A stretch of DNA of 31,266 bases from the NCBI RefSeq assembly GCF_025024155.1, contig NW_026251835.1, positions 45,001-76,266 of the forward strand, given 5' to 3'. This DNA is from Gamsiella multidivaricata. Taxonomy: Eukaryota > Mortierellomycota > Mortierellomycetes > Mortierellales > Mortierellaceae. Positions 7,581-17,700 of the stretch are shown piece after piece (positions within the stretch are counted from its first letter, which is position 1; each line of letters opens with the position of its first letter). The position numbers and the translations under genes are program-made. A model generated the notes under the pieces. It was not told the origin of the DNA. It made no database searches and saw only the letters and a program-made list of their open reading frames with translations.

Positions 7581-8590
7581 AAGAGAGTATCCGGTCACCA
7601 GTTTGAGCATCCGGATGCGGTGATAAGCGGATCGTTCGTGAGTCCAAAGCTCTACCTCAGGATTGATGGCGCACTCAATAGCATTGAATGCGTTAACTCC
7701 ACAAGACCCGCTTCCACAAGATTGCTTAGCGACATGGAATTTGCCCACAGATCTGTCCCATTCAGTTACTCTCTCTCCGCAATGCTTCAACTACTTCATA
7801 ATAGCAGTTACCGCGTCAATCAGGCAGTTGTATAACAGAGAATCGCCAAATGACAACTCCTTGTGAGTGAAGTCGACCATGAGCACTCCCCAGCGGTCTC
7901 CCAACTGGACCACCGCAAAGGCTCTCTTGAACCTCCCTGGAGCGACATCTTCTTTTTGCCAATCCCATGTGCCCTTAGCGTACCTGTTGCTGCTCCTCCA
8001 CAGCTCAGATCGCAATGGAGGAATGAAAAGGTCTCGACCGTCCTGAGCGTAGTTGACGGCGTAGAGTTCCAGCATAACCCGGATAGCTTCGTCGTCAATA
8101 TAATCCTCTCTCTTGAGATATAGGACACTCCGAGTCGATAGCAGTCCAACAGCAGATTTGAATACACTTTCCACTATACCAGGCGTGTTGAGCAGTTCGC
8201 TATAGAACCAGGTTGCAAAATTGGAGTCGTGAACTTGGATCTCTTCCTTCACCCAATCCAGCATATCACGAAGAAGCGTGGTGAAACCCATTATGCTAAA
8301 AATGTGGCATAGCTCCATAACAGTGTCTCTACTCAAATAAGTGAAGTCTGAAATAGCGACACCGCAAGGTTTCTTGTTGTCGCCGTCTGGCAATTCACGC
8401 GTTGCAACGAGCATCTCGTGGGCTTTTTGGACAGTGGCGGATAGCGAAATGGCTGTGAGAGTCGCGACTCGTTGTTCTTGAGTGATACATCCGTTGATTG
8501 GTGGTTTCGATACGCAATGGATGTTACCGCCATCAACAATCGCTGGAAATCTGAAGTGGAGCAGTTCTTGACCGATTTGGACACTCTGTC
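7581..8590 (-). pseudogene. Ulp1-type (C48) cysteine peptidase exon of a MULE
   Basis: The frame is open from about 8590 on the minus strand, including the segment upstream of the first Met at 8414 (GCITQEQRVATLTAISLSAT). The fold-typical block reads GDRWGVLMVDF ... LSFGDSL ... VAKQ ... SGSCGVNAFNAIEC, matching the His-Asp-Gln-Cys order of Ulp1/SENP peptidases, which cleave SUMO-like modifiers. Asp, Gln and nucleophile Cys are visible. The catalytic His position (before WGVL) reads Arg (CGC), one transition from His. A TAG at 7791-7793 interrupts the frame between AIMK and LKHCGE. The exon ends at a GTAAGT donor and is predicted to splice onto the FAR1/MULE exons. It is a decayed copy. MULE-associated Ulp1 genes are known from plants. 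Confidence 0.7.
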
Positions 8591-9042
8591 ATTGCGGGCT
8601 GGGAAACTCGGGCCCGTGGTTCTTGACCTCACGGGAGCTAAGCGCTGACATAGAGTGAATAGAATGCGTGTTATGAAGCAAGGGAAGTGTAATGATTCAG
8701 TGGAATCATGCGTGGCGTGGACACCGTGAGCCATATTTATAAGTGCATCTTGGTGGTTTCTATGGGGTCTTCTGTCATCCTGCACAGTGTCAATCTACAC
8801 ACCATGTATTTTGCGTGTACTTCAATTTATGCTATGAATTCCCGACCGGAGTCTGCTGTAGAAGCCCTGGTATCCGAGCAAGGACCATTTTTACTGAATG
8901 ACAGTACTGAGAAGAAAAAGAAAAGAGTATTGATCTCTGCACAGGACGATGTGGCGCGCCCGGATCCTCCAACGTTTGGACTCTCGCATCTCAGGATCTC
9001 TTCACATGAGGTATAGGATGTAACGATACTATGTAGTTGGGA
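8591..9042. other. Upstream region of Ulp1-MULE gene, no clear gene
   Basis: Two overlapping weak frames exist. On plus, 8708-9016 has a protein-like tail (about 8840-9016) ending at GAG/GTATAG. On minus, 8785-8415 overlaps the peptidase frame. Neither shows a recognisable domain. More N-terminal exons of the Ulp1-MULE gene could lie here. Confidence 0.3.
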
Positions 9043-9058
9043 CTAGTTTGGGTGCGGT

Positions 9059-9076
9059 TTTTTTTTTTTTTTTTTT
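9059..9076 (-). terminator. LINE 3' poly(A) tail
   Basis: A run of 18 T on the plus strand directly follows the GGATGGATGGATG 3' UTR end (read on minus). This marks the reverse-transcription start point of the LINE insertion. Confidence 0.75.
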
Positions 9077-9079
9077 GCA

Positions 9080-9320
9080 TGGATGGATGGATGTGGACGG
9101 ACGAGTATCCAGGCACCGATTAGAGTGGTATAGCTGCAGGGGAGTAGCGTGTGCTGGTCGCCAAGTCCGCCAAAAATTGGTCTTGTGGATGCAGACGGAT
9201 GAGCATCCAGGCACCGATTAGAGCGGTATAGCTGCACAGGAGTAGCGTATGCTGGTCGCCAAGTCCACCAAAAATTGGCATTGTGAAACCAATCGGGGCG
9301 ATATAGCTGTACGGGACCAT
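9080..9320 (-). repeat. 98-bp tandem repeats in LINE 3' UTR
   Basis: Two copies of a 98-bp unit (for example CAGGCACCGATTAGAG at 9110 and 9208) are followed by a shorter diverged third unit sharing ATATAGCTGTACGGGACC near 9300. Shared blocks include TATAGCTGCA, GGTCGCCAAGTCC and CAAAAATTGG. The repeats sit between the ORF2 stop and the A tail. A 4-bp GGAT microsatellite lies at 9080-9092. Confidence 0.85.
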
Positions 9321-9352
9321 CTATATCATATATACAGTATATACAGACTACC

Positions 9353-11550
9353 TCACCAGCTCTTTCTTCCTTCACCTTCACTCCTCTCTATACCTTCATT
9401 CTCCATCCTCGACCTTCGCTCTCCCACCTTTATCATCCCACATCTTACCCACACCTTCCTGACAAGGCGCGCGACCATGTACCTTGCGACTGACTTTGAC
9501 GTCTTGAACGCTTCTGCCCATTTCGTAGTAAAGTTCTTTGGTACCAGTCCATGGTACAAATCCTGAACGGTCCAACTTGCTTCACTGCTGTGCCTGCTTT
9601 CGTCTGTCTCGTCAAGGTTCTCGTCCGCGTATCGGATTGCCGTCGCTCCTTTGATCTCTCTCTCAAGCATCCTCCAGATGGTCGTCTCTGCCAGTGCGGT
9701 GAACTGCGGTCCTTTCTTCGTGCTTGGCTGCTGTCCTCGGCTCTCCTCGCTTTTTTTCTTCGCCTCCCATTGCTTTCTCTCCTCTGCCCAAGCGCGTTGT
9801 CCGTTCTCGTTCACTTCTTCCACCGCCTTGGTTCAGCCTTCCAACTGTTCGCCCCTAGAGATTGCACATGTCCATATATGCTCAACGTCCTCGACCTCCA
9901 GCTCACACATCCTGCAAATGTCGGTGTCATATAGATCTGGCCCGCCAGTTCTTCATGTATGACAGTGTCGGGAGCATGCCATGTATTTTTTTCGTTCGAT
10001 GTGCACGTTTTTGACAGTCCGCAGGGCTGGCGAAGAGACTCCTTGGTGTCTGCCCGTTGTGAACAATATTCAAAGTCGCTTTCCAATCCACCGCTTACCA
10101 GTCTGGAATATACGCTGCTGTCCTATTCTGCTTGGTCCATACTGTGTTGTTCCGAATTACCGACTGTCGCTTCAGTACTCGCCGCATGTCATCCTCCACA
10201 ATGGTGTCGTTGAGTTTTGCGTGGCATAACAAGTCGTTGTGCTCATCTTCCTTGAGACTCCATAGCTCCGATAAATGACCTTGCTTCGCTGCTTTGTCTG
10301 AAGCCTCATTGCCACTGTCACCAGCGTGTCCTTTGATCCAAACGACTTTGACCCTGCTGCCTGCTGGACGAATGCATGGTGGACTGCCGCCCACCAGATC
10401 GCATACGGTGGTCTTACGCGTTGTCGCTCTGTACATCGGTTCCGTTCCTCTACTAATGCTTTGAATTGCGATACTACTGCCGAGTTGTCGATGTAAACTG
10501 TCGTTGGGATGTTACGGGGGCTGACCAAAATCGCCGCAAAAAGTCCTGCCAGCTCTGCTTTTGTTGACGACGCGAACCCTTCAACTTTGCCTGACGCCGC
10601 TGTTGGGTACTGATCATCGTTATCCTTTACCACCACACCGAATGCCATAATCACGTCCGCTTTCCCTGCGTTGTTCAGTGATCCATCCGAGTACAGAACT
10701 ACGCTCTCTCGGGCCTGGAGTCGTGCTCTTTGCGCCATTATGAGATCCCTGGCCCGCTTTGGTACCTCAACACCGAAAGTGTCGTTACCGTGCTGTTCTA
10801 TATCACCTGGAAAGGCTCTATACCGTGGTGTTGGGATCGCATCCATGCATTCGTGAGCGATGCGTCGAAGCTGCTTGTCCAGCTCAGTTCCGACGGGTGC
10901 TGCGCGACCTCGCAGCTCCGTGCGGCGTTTCTTTCGGACTGCTCTTGCTCTTGCTGTCTCCTTGACCCGCAGCTGGTGTCGCTGTTGACGTCTTTTGATG
11001 GCTGCCTGTTTCAGTTGCTTGCGGTATTTGTTGCGTTCCTGGACCGGTCGTTGGACCCGCTTTATGCTGGCCTCTCGTTCTCGTCGTATCCTTTCTCTCT
11101 CGCTTTTCTGTGCTGCTTCCATCCTTTCTCGTTCTTGTTTCCTTTTTTTCTTTTCATTCCTTTTCTTTCTCTTTTTGTCTTCTTTTTCTTTTCTTCTTCG
11201 TTCTCTTTCTCTTTCTTTTTCTTTTTCTTTTTCTTTTTCTTTTTTTCTTTTTTTTCCTTTTTTTCCTTTTTTTCTTTGATCCTTCTGCTCCTTCGTCAGC
11301 TTGTTCCACTCCTTACGTTCGCGATCTTTCAGTTCTTTCTGAATTTTGACTATCCTGCAGCGTTCGTTTGCGTACCATTCTGCTTCCCTCGTCCTTTCTC
11401 TGAGCTGGAATGCCGCGTCGATGGCTTCCTCCTTTATTCGCCGTTGATCTGCGTCCAAGTGTAGATATTGTCTCATTTCCTCCTGAACGAACGCTGCTTT
11501 CCTTTCCTGCCTTGCTGCTTCTGATTCTACTGGTCGCGGCCGTGGTAGAT
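9353..11550 (-). pseudogene. LINE ORF2, C-terminal part: charged linker, RNase H, Cys/His finger
   Basis: The minus frame runs from the Harbinger junction through QYLHLDADQRR, a very long Lys/Glu/Arg tract (about 11100-11290), then RNase H. RNase H signatures: VVLYSDGS (Asp, about 10685), STKAELAGLFAA (Glu), TVYIDNS (Asp) and, after a frameshift near 10440, WIKGHAGDSGNEASD (His/Asp). Further down, CRMCELEVEDVEHIWTC (about 9890-9940) is the C-x2-C-x8-H-x3-C finger seen at the end of many LINE ORF2 proteins. An in-frame TGA follows near 9835, and the frame then closes near 9353. Confidence 0.75.
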
Positions 11551-11820
11551 ATTAGACAGTTTGCGAAACAAATCATCCAGTACAATCAAAGTTTATCAAG
11601 TAGGGACTCGCACTTTTGGTCATTGCGAAAGTCTTACCACAAGTTCACCGCAATTTCGCAAGTTCACATTGCACCAATGGGAGCGCATTTTTTTCACATT
11701 TAAAAAAAAACACAAGCAGACGCGAACTATGCTTACACGCTTTAATTAAAGAAAGGTGGTGTGCTTGCTTTTAAACTCCATTGTTCTTCCCTCCGTCCTT
11801 ACTCATTAAAGCCCACAGAG

Positions 11821-13382
11821 ATGGAGCGCGATACAGACAGTGACGCCAGCAGCATCTACAGCAATGACACCGATATCGACGAACTCCACGCTGCATACGA
11901 GCTTAATGCCGTGGACGAAGTTCTACATGATGACGATGAATTCGATCATGTTCTATGGGATCAAGAGTTCGACGGTTTTGAGCGCAACCTTTTGGATGCT
12001 GAGCTCGAAGGCCAGATCCAGTATGAAGCTGACCTGGCCGCGAACAGAGAGGAGGGGGTGGTTATTCCTGATCGCGCTGAGTATTTCTTTGGTGTGGATG
12101 AGATTGGGGCCGAGTTGGAAGACATGCGGCTCGAGGCTGCCAACGAGATCGAGAACGAGGATCATGAACCCGAGCAGGAGCAGGGAGACTTCGAGGATGA
12201 CAGGAGAGTTCAAGCTATTGTGGCAGGTATTGAGCTAGTGAGAGGGGCTGTTGAAAGGATGGATGATGAGGTTGTGCCAGATCCTGATGCTCAACAGCAG
12301 CTGCAGCGCTTCATTCCAGTATTACAACTTATTGCACAGGCGATCCAGGTGATGCATGGAAACTTTGTGCAAATACGGCCCAGGATTGAGCGACCTCGCA
12401 TACCCAACATTCGTTTCGATCTCGAACAAGTCCCTAGACCAAACTGTCAGCTCTATTTCCGCTTTTACCAGGAGGACATTCTGGAGATGGTTGTTGCATT
12501 GCGAACGCCAGAGATCTTCGTCCTTGACAATGGCTCCAAAGTTCACTCTGTCGAGGCGCTTTGTATCGTGTTGCGTCGACTTGCATATCCATGCCGCCTC
12601 TTTGATCTCATGGATATCTTTGGACGATCACAATCTATGCTATCACGCATTTTCAACCACACCCTTCGGTTCCTCTATCGGCGATGGAGGCAAAGACTCT
12701 TTTGGGATCCCATCCGTCTCGGCCCCGACAAGTTGGAAGAGCTTCATTATGCTATCCGAAGGCAGAATGCACCATGCCTTTCAAGCTTTGCATTTATTGA
12801 TGGTACTGTTCGTGCAGTTTGTCGTCCAATCGATGGGCAAGAGCAAATCTACAATGGCCACAAGCGCGTTCACGCCATGAAGTATCAGTCAGTTGCCACA
12901 CCCGATGGTATCATTGTTCACCTGTCTGGGCCGTTTGCAGGGAACCGCCATGATTCGCGTCTTTTCGAGATGTCTGCCCTTGCTCCGATTCTTCGAGCAT
13001 GTGCAAAAGGGTATGACAACCGCCAGATGAGTCTGTATGGAGATCCTGCTTATATACTGAGCGACATCATGCAGCGGCCGTTCCACACAGCAGGCATCTC
13101 TCCTGAGGAGCAGCGTTTCAATGAGTGTATGTCTAAGGTCAGAATTGGTGTTGAGTGGTGCTTTGGTTACGTTCTGCAATACTTCCCCTTCTCTGATTTC
13201 TTATGGAGGTGCACACCCACTATATTTGCTCTGTCCTTTTTGCAAACATTCGCTCCTGCATCCGACAAACAAACTCATCCTCTTCCAAGTTTCGAGTCAA
13301 CCCCCCCACTCTTGATGAGTATCTTCATGATTAAACAAGGCAATCAAAACGTTTATATTAAGGGATATAGTAGTGCTGTGTA

Positions 13383-13386
<4 letters not shown>
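11821..13386 (+). CDS. Harbinger DDE transposase, C-terminus frameshifted
   Basis: ATG at 11821 (MERDTDSDASS) opens a highly acidic N-terminus of about 120 residues, then the catalytic domain. DDE residues: Asp about 327 in FAFIDGT, Asp about 408 in LYGDPAY, Glu about 445 in VEWCFG, with GPFAGNRHDSRLF between. The family cuts and pastes Harbinger elements with its SANT partner. The open frame runs to a TAA at 13384-13386. However, the family-like C-terminus YICSVLFANIRSC ... TLDEYLHD sits in another frame and ends at TAA 13332-13334. A deletion or frameshift near 13200 (after FPFSDF) has therefore replaced the natural end. All catalytic residues precede the lesion, so partial activity cannot be excluded. 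Confidence 0.85.

Positions 13387-13410
<24 letters not shown>
13385..13410. repeat. 26-nt A tract between convergent Harbinger genes
   Basis: An uninterrupted run of 26 A lies between the two stop codons. It may be a homopolymer expansion or a short retro-inserted tail. Its length is prone to sequencing error. Confidence 0.8.
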
Positions 13411-13415
<5 letters not shown>

Positions 13416-13421
13416 TTGAAT

Positions 13422-14555
13422 TTAAATCTTTTTTCGAATATCCGAAACGAGTCCGTTGATGTTTTCCATGAGTTCCAACATTCTTTTCTCAACAGTACTT
13501 GCTCGTGGAGCCTGTGATCGCGGAGCGCGTCTGTTGATAGGGTTGAAGCGAACAGATTCAGCTGTTGCCAGGCGGTTTGGATTCGAAGATGTTGCTGTGG
13601 TGGTAGATGATGAACTTGAGGAAGAAAAAGATGATGAAGTCGAAGAAGAGGGATCCATGGATGATGAGGATGCTGCCGTGGCCGATGAAGTCGTGGGCAT
13701 GCTCATCTGTCGTAATGACTCCTGCCTGTTGGTATGACCATAAAACTCCTCCAAGTTTTGAGCCGAAAAATCATCCACTGTGCTTTGACTTTGTTGCTGT
13801 CTATGCCCGTCGAAGTCGTCTTCCTTCTGTACCAGTTCCAGCAAAAGCTCATCCTGCCTTGTCATAGTCTCTGTGCCGCCACTTGACCTCCGTGATGCTG
13901 CCTCTTGTTGCTTGAATTCTTTTTTAAGCGCATCATATCGCCTCATGCAAAGAAGGTAGTTAGCCTTCTTTAGGTCGCGCCCTCCTTGTGTCCTGACATA
14001 TGCTGCGACCTTCTCCCAGGCCTCCTTCTTCTGACCATGTCCAACGAAAGGTGGGTGTCCCATCATGCCCTCGAGTAGAGTGATAGTGTTGGCGTGGTAG
14101 TTGTTGCTCCTTGGTGCGAAACCTTGACATACATCGCGCTTCTTTCTAACCGACTGTTCCTGACTATGCTCCATCATGGTATCCATCGAGGTGGATCCAT
14201 TGCGGTTTTGGAGAGTGGACTCTCCCTCTTGCTCAGGTTCCTGGGATTGCAGTTGTGCGGGTGGTTGTTGGTGCGAGACTTGGTCAAGTGGAGGGCGAGG
14301 TAGCTGAGGCCCTTGTTGCGTGGAGAAGCGAGGAGGATGAGGTGCGAGAGGACGTTGTTGCTGCAGAGACGCATACGGCTGATGCTGCTGTTGTTGCTGA
14401 GGGGCACTCTGTTGCGGCACATACTGCGGTTGCTGCTGCTGTGATGTAAAGGTGGACTGTGTGAAGCTCATTGACGAAGAGAAGTAATGGAGTGACAAAC
14501 TCATGTTGACTTTTCTTTTCATATATCTAGACAAAGCCGCCTGGTAGCAAGCCAA
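13422..14555 (-). CDS. Myb/SANT-like DNA-binding partner protein of Harbinger
   Basis: Up to 377 residues. Translation could instead begin at MSLSLHYF (about 14504) or MSFTQST. A Gln/Pro-rich N-terminus (poly-Q blocks, 14290-14470) is followed by a helical domain: NNYHANTITLLEGMMGHPPF, KKEAWEKVAAYVRTQGG, NYLLCMRRYDALKKEFK, which has the aromatic and helix spacing of Myb/SANT-like domains. A Ser-rich, low-complexity stretch and a short terminal coiled coil (MLELMENINGLVSDIRKK) follow. In Harbinger elements this protein brings the transposase to the ends and into the nucleus. The frame is intact. The domain call rests on pattern and context. Confidence 0.75.
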   Translation of the reverse strand: MACYQAALSRYMKRKVNMSLSLHYFSSSMSFTQSTFTSQQQQPQYVPQQSAPQQQQQHQPYASLQQQRPLAPHPPRFSTQQGPQLPRPPLDQVSHQQPPAQLQSQEPEQEGESTLQNRNGSTSMDTMMEHSQEQSVRKKRDVCQGFAPRSNNYHANTITLLEGMMGHPPFVGHGQKKEAWEKVAAYVRTQGGRDLKKANYLLCMRRYDALKKEFKQQEAASRRSSGGTETMTRQDELLLELVQKEDDFDGHRQQQSQSTVDDFSAQNLEEFYGHTNRQESLRQMSMPTTSSATAASSSSMDPSSSTSSSFSSSSSSSTTTATSSNPNRLATAESVRFNPINRRAPRSQAPRASTVEKRMLELMENINGLVSDIRKKI

Positions 14556-14573
14556 TCAAAACGCCGAATGAAC

Positions 14574-14692
14574 TTTGCTTCTGACCCTCGAGTTCAGAGC
14601 TCGAACTCGAGCTTCAGAGGCATAGTTGAGTTTGAAAAAATTCACTAGCGTGAACTTTATTGAACTTCGAGCGAACTCGAGGGTCGAGTTCA
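14574..14692. promoter_or_regulatory. Subterminal inverted motifs of Harbinger right end
   Basis: GACCCTCGAGTTC and GAACTCGAGGGTCGAGTTC, with several further GAACTCGAG copies, form nested inverted repeats between the SANT gene start and the right TIR. They are candidate SANT-protein binding sites or promoter elements. Binding is inferred only. Confidence 0.4.
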
Positions 14693-14711
14693 GTTTCGCA
14701 AACTGTCTATT

Positions 14712-17700
14712 GTTGGCTGATGCCTGTCTCCTGGTGCTCCCCCGACTCCGACTGTTCTACCTCTGATGACTCTAGCGTGTCCGATGTGTTTCCGTCTGAT
14801 GATTGGTCCGGCTGTACTTCCGCCAGGGCCCTCTCCAGCACTCCATACTGTTCCTCCCTTCAACTGCAGCCTCCCACTCGTCTTCCGTCTGTCCCTCTAC
14901 GTCGCTCACGTAGTCCTCACTTTCTTCCATTTCGTCTGGTGCCTCGTCTAGTTGCTGCAACCCTTCCTTGCTCTGTCTGTACAACTCTTCCTGGAATTCT
15001 GCAGTGTAGTTCGTTTGGTTCATGAGATCCTGGAGGCTTTTGAACCATGTTGGGAAACGCTTTGGATCTTTCCTGCCGTTTTTTACGTCTTTCCACGATT
15101 TGAGTGACCCGTCCGGTGTCAATAGCTGCTCCGCGTAGTAGATCATGTGCGTCACCAACTCGACGCGTGTCTCCTCGTCGATCTCATCCCCAAAGACTTC
15201 TTTGATACTCTGAGCACCCTGTTCGCATCCAAAATCTCGTGCCAGGTGAAGGCGGAGGGACATGTTCCTGTTTGCCATTACCCCACACACCCCTGGCACG
15301 AAGTTGTGTTTGAAATACTTGACCTTGCTCAGTTCTGTGAGTGGACAGACATCCATCTTGCAATGTCGTTGAAGAGCCATGATTCTTGCTCTGCAAATAC
15401 GTCCCAGCATCCCTTTGTCGTTCAGCCGTTGCGTCAGTGTCGAAACCTGTTCCTCAGCCTGTGCATCTTCCAGTTTTTTTACGGCGAAAAAATGTTGATG
15501 ATGCATTATGCTGTTGGGCGTGGTCGATGGCATTCTCGCTTTTCTCTTGGCCAGTTTCATGTACTTTCCGGTCATCCTGCGCATGAATGATTGTGGAAGA
15601 ATCTGTGCTGAAATCCTGTACAGGATGCGGGGTATTAGGATGTTGTTGATGATGTATGATGTCTGCTTGTCGGTAACTGCTTTGGTTGAAAGAATGCTGC
15701 AGATTGTTCTCACTTCTCTCTCCACTATGCGCTCTGTTGTTGTCACTGTCCCACTGGCCATTACCCATACACCTAGGATCCGGATTGGTTCGTCTTCCGC
15801 TCTTTTGTCCCGGTTGATCACGATGACTTGTGTTTTCTTTGTGTTGATCTCGACGCCGTTGAGTACAAAAAAAGATGTTGCCACATCCAGGATCTCCTGC
15901 ATGTTTTCTTGCGAGTCCGAGACCCACGTCGTGTCATCCACGAAGGCTAGAGCCGCCACCTGTGGTGTATCAGGTGGGCCTTTCAGTCGGTATCCTGTAG
16001 TGTTCTCCATGATCTCGCAGAGCAGCGGGTCGTAGGCTATTCTCCACAGCAGCGAGCATTCCACTCCACCTTGGTCCAGTCCACACTCCGGATGATAGTC
16101 TTCTGTGAGGCCATAATCTGTAATGACTTTGTTAGTTTTGGTAACAGCGATATTCTCACATAGTCGGTTGAATTCTTCTGGGACCCGCAGACGTCGTAGT
16201 CCCCTTGCTAGCATGCCATCTGGCGTACAATTGACTGAGTCAAAACACCTCTTCATGTCCTGGAAAATAATCCATTACTCTTTCTTAAATTCCCTCGCGT
16301 CCTCCATGGTTGCTTGCAGTATGTGGATCGGGTCTTTTGTCGTCGTGCCCTTTAGTACTGAAAAATTTGGCCCACGCAAAATGTTGTGTTGCCTCATGAT
16401 GTCGCTCAGCCTGTTGGTCAAAACCGCAAACATGATTTTTCTAGCGTGCTCCAGTAATGCTATGGGCCGCACTTCTGCCATGCTTCCTGACCACTCTGCT
16501 GCTTTGGGGACGCAGTAAAGCAGGCCTGTTTTCCAGTCTTTTGGGACTGTCTCCTACACAATCGTTGCGCCCACAATTTGGAAGAGAATGTCATTTCCGG
16601 CCCTCCCCTGGTGTTGGAATAAATCATTGGTGATTCCTGACACTCCTGGTGCTTTTTATTTTGGTGCGGTCGCGATCACTGCGTTGAACTCGTCCTTTTT
16701 TGGTGGTTCCATAAGCCCTTTGTACCATCCTTCGTCAATGTTCGCCACTGCTGCATATTGTTTTTCCCAACGCGAGCCGACTTCCAACGGTTTGGCTGGC
16801 CTAGGTCCATGCCATTTCCTGAACCACTCACGCACATGTTTTTTGATTTGCTCCGGTTCCAGGATGTTGATCGCAGCGCCGTTCTCCTCCACCTGAATCT
16901 TGTCTAGGACGACACTCCCTCGTCCTCTCCCAAGTAATTTGTCGATCATCTTGCCTGTGCCTGTCTGCAGCTGCTTGCACCTTGTTTCTATCCATCCTTT
17001 CATGTTTGCCGCTGTTTGCGCCCGTCTTTCAGTCTGCAGCTCCTGCAGTGTTCTCGTTCACCTTTTTTTTAATCCCGCTAAACCACGTCGACCACTTCTC
17101 CTCGCTTTCATTCCATCCTGGTACCTCCTCCATGTCGTCTATCTCTCGCTCTGCAGCCACTCGTAACCACCTGGCGTGTTCATTAAATCTTGTTTGTTCT
17201 TCAATTAGCCTTCCTCGTGCGTCGTCCTCTAGGTCGAATTGGCGCCGCTGCATAATCGCCCTTGCCAGTTTTTTCATCCTGCCTAAGTCACGGACAAGGT
17301 GCAACACTGAGAGTTCGCTTTCTGGTTTCAAACCAGCTCGGCCTACGATTTTTCCTGGAAGGTTGTCTTTTGCACATTGAATCAAGGTCTTTGAGTATTC
17401 ACGCCATGCCTTTTCTATGTCCACCCGTCGCAGATCTTCCACCCCGTTGTTCTCCATGCCTATCGCGGGTTCCTTGAGTCCGTACTCCCGCATCTGGCTC
17501 CAGTCTGATAGTTTCAGCGACAGCGCTTCCCCAAATGCTTTCAATTGCTCGGCCTGCGTATCACGGAATTGGAATCGAAATCCTTTTGGCTCCTTGTACT
17601 TGAATGGGTCCGACGATGCAGTTATGAGCCCTTGGACCGACATGATGGCAGTGACCATCTTGTGATCTGATAGAGTGCCATTAGCGTCGTCGTGCTTGAC

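Larger units (their letters stand above)
11554..14708. mobile_element. Two-gene Harbinger (PIF/Harbinger) DNA transposon inserted in LINE ORF2
   Basis: 3155 bp with perfect 16-bp terminal inverted repeats AGACAGTTTGCGAAAC (11554-11569) and its reverse complement (14693-14708). A 3-bp target duplication ATT flanks it (11551-11553, 14709-14711). Removing the element plus one ATT rejoins an open LINE frame. It carries convergent transposase (plus) and Myb/SANT-like (minus) genes, the classical Harbinger pair. Subterminal copies of TTTCGCAA/TTGCGAAA occur at 11623-11630 and 11654-11661, repeating the TIR core. Confidence 0.93.

Noticed and set aside
9043..9381. Minus-strand frames made of repeated peptides
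   Set aside because: They are translations of the 98-bp tandem repeats in the LINE 3' UTR.
10730..11464. Long plus-strand frame rich in Phe/Ser opposite the LINE
   Set aside because: Shadow of the minus-strand K/E/R-rich ORF2; the coding evidence (RNase H motifs) is on minus.
14094..14449. Plus-strand frames opposite the SANT gene
   Set aside because: Translations of the poly-Q coding strand's complement; no independent support.
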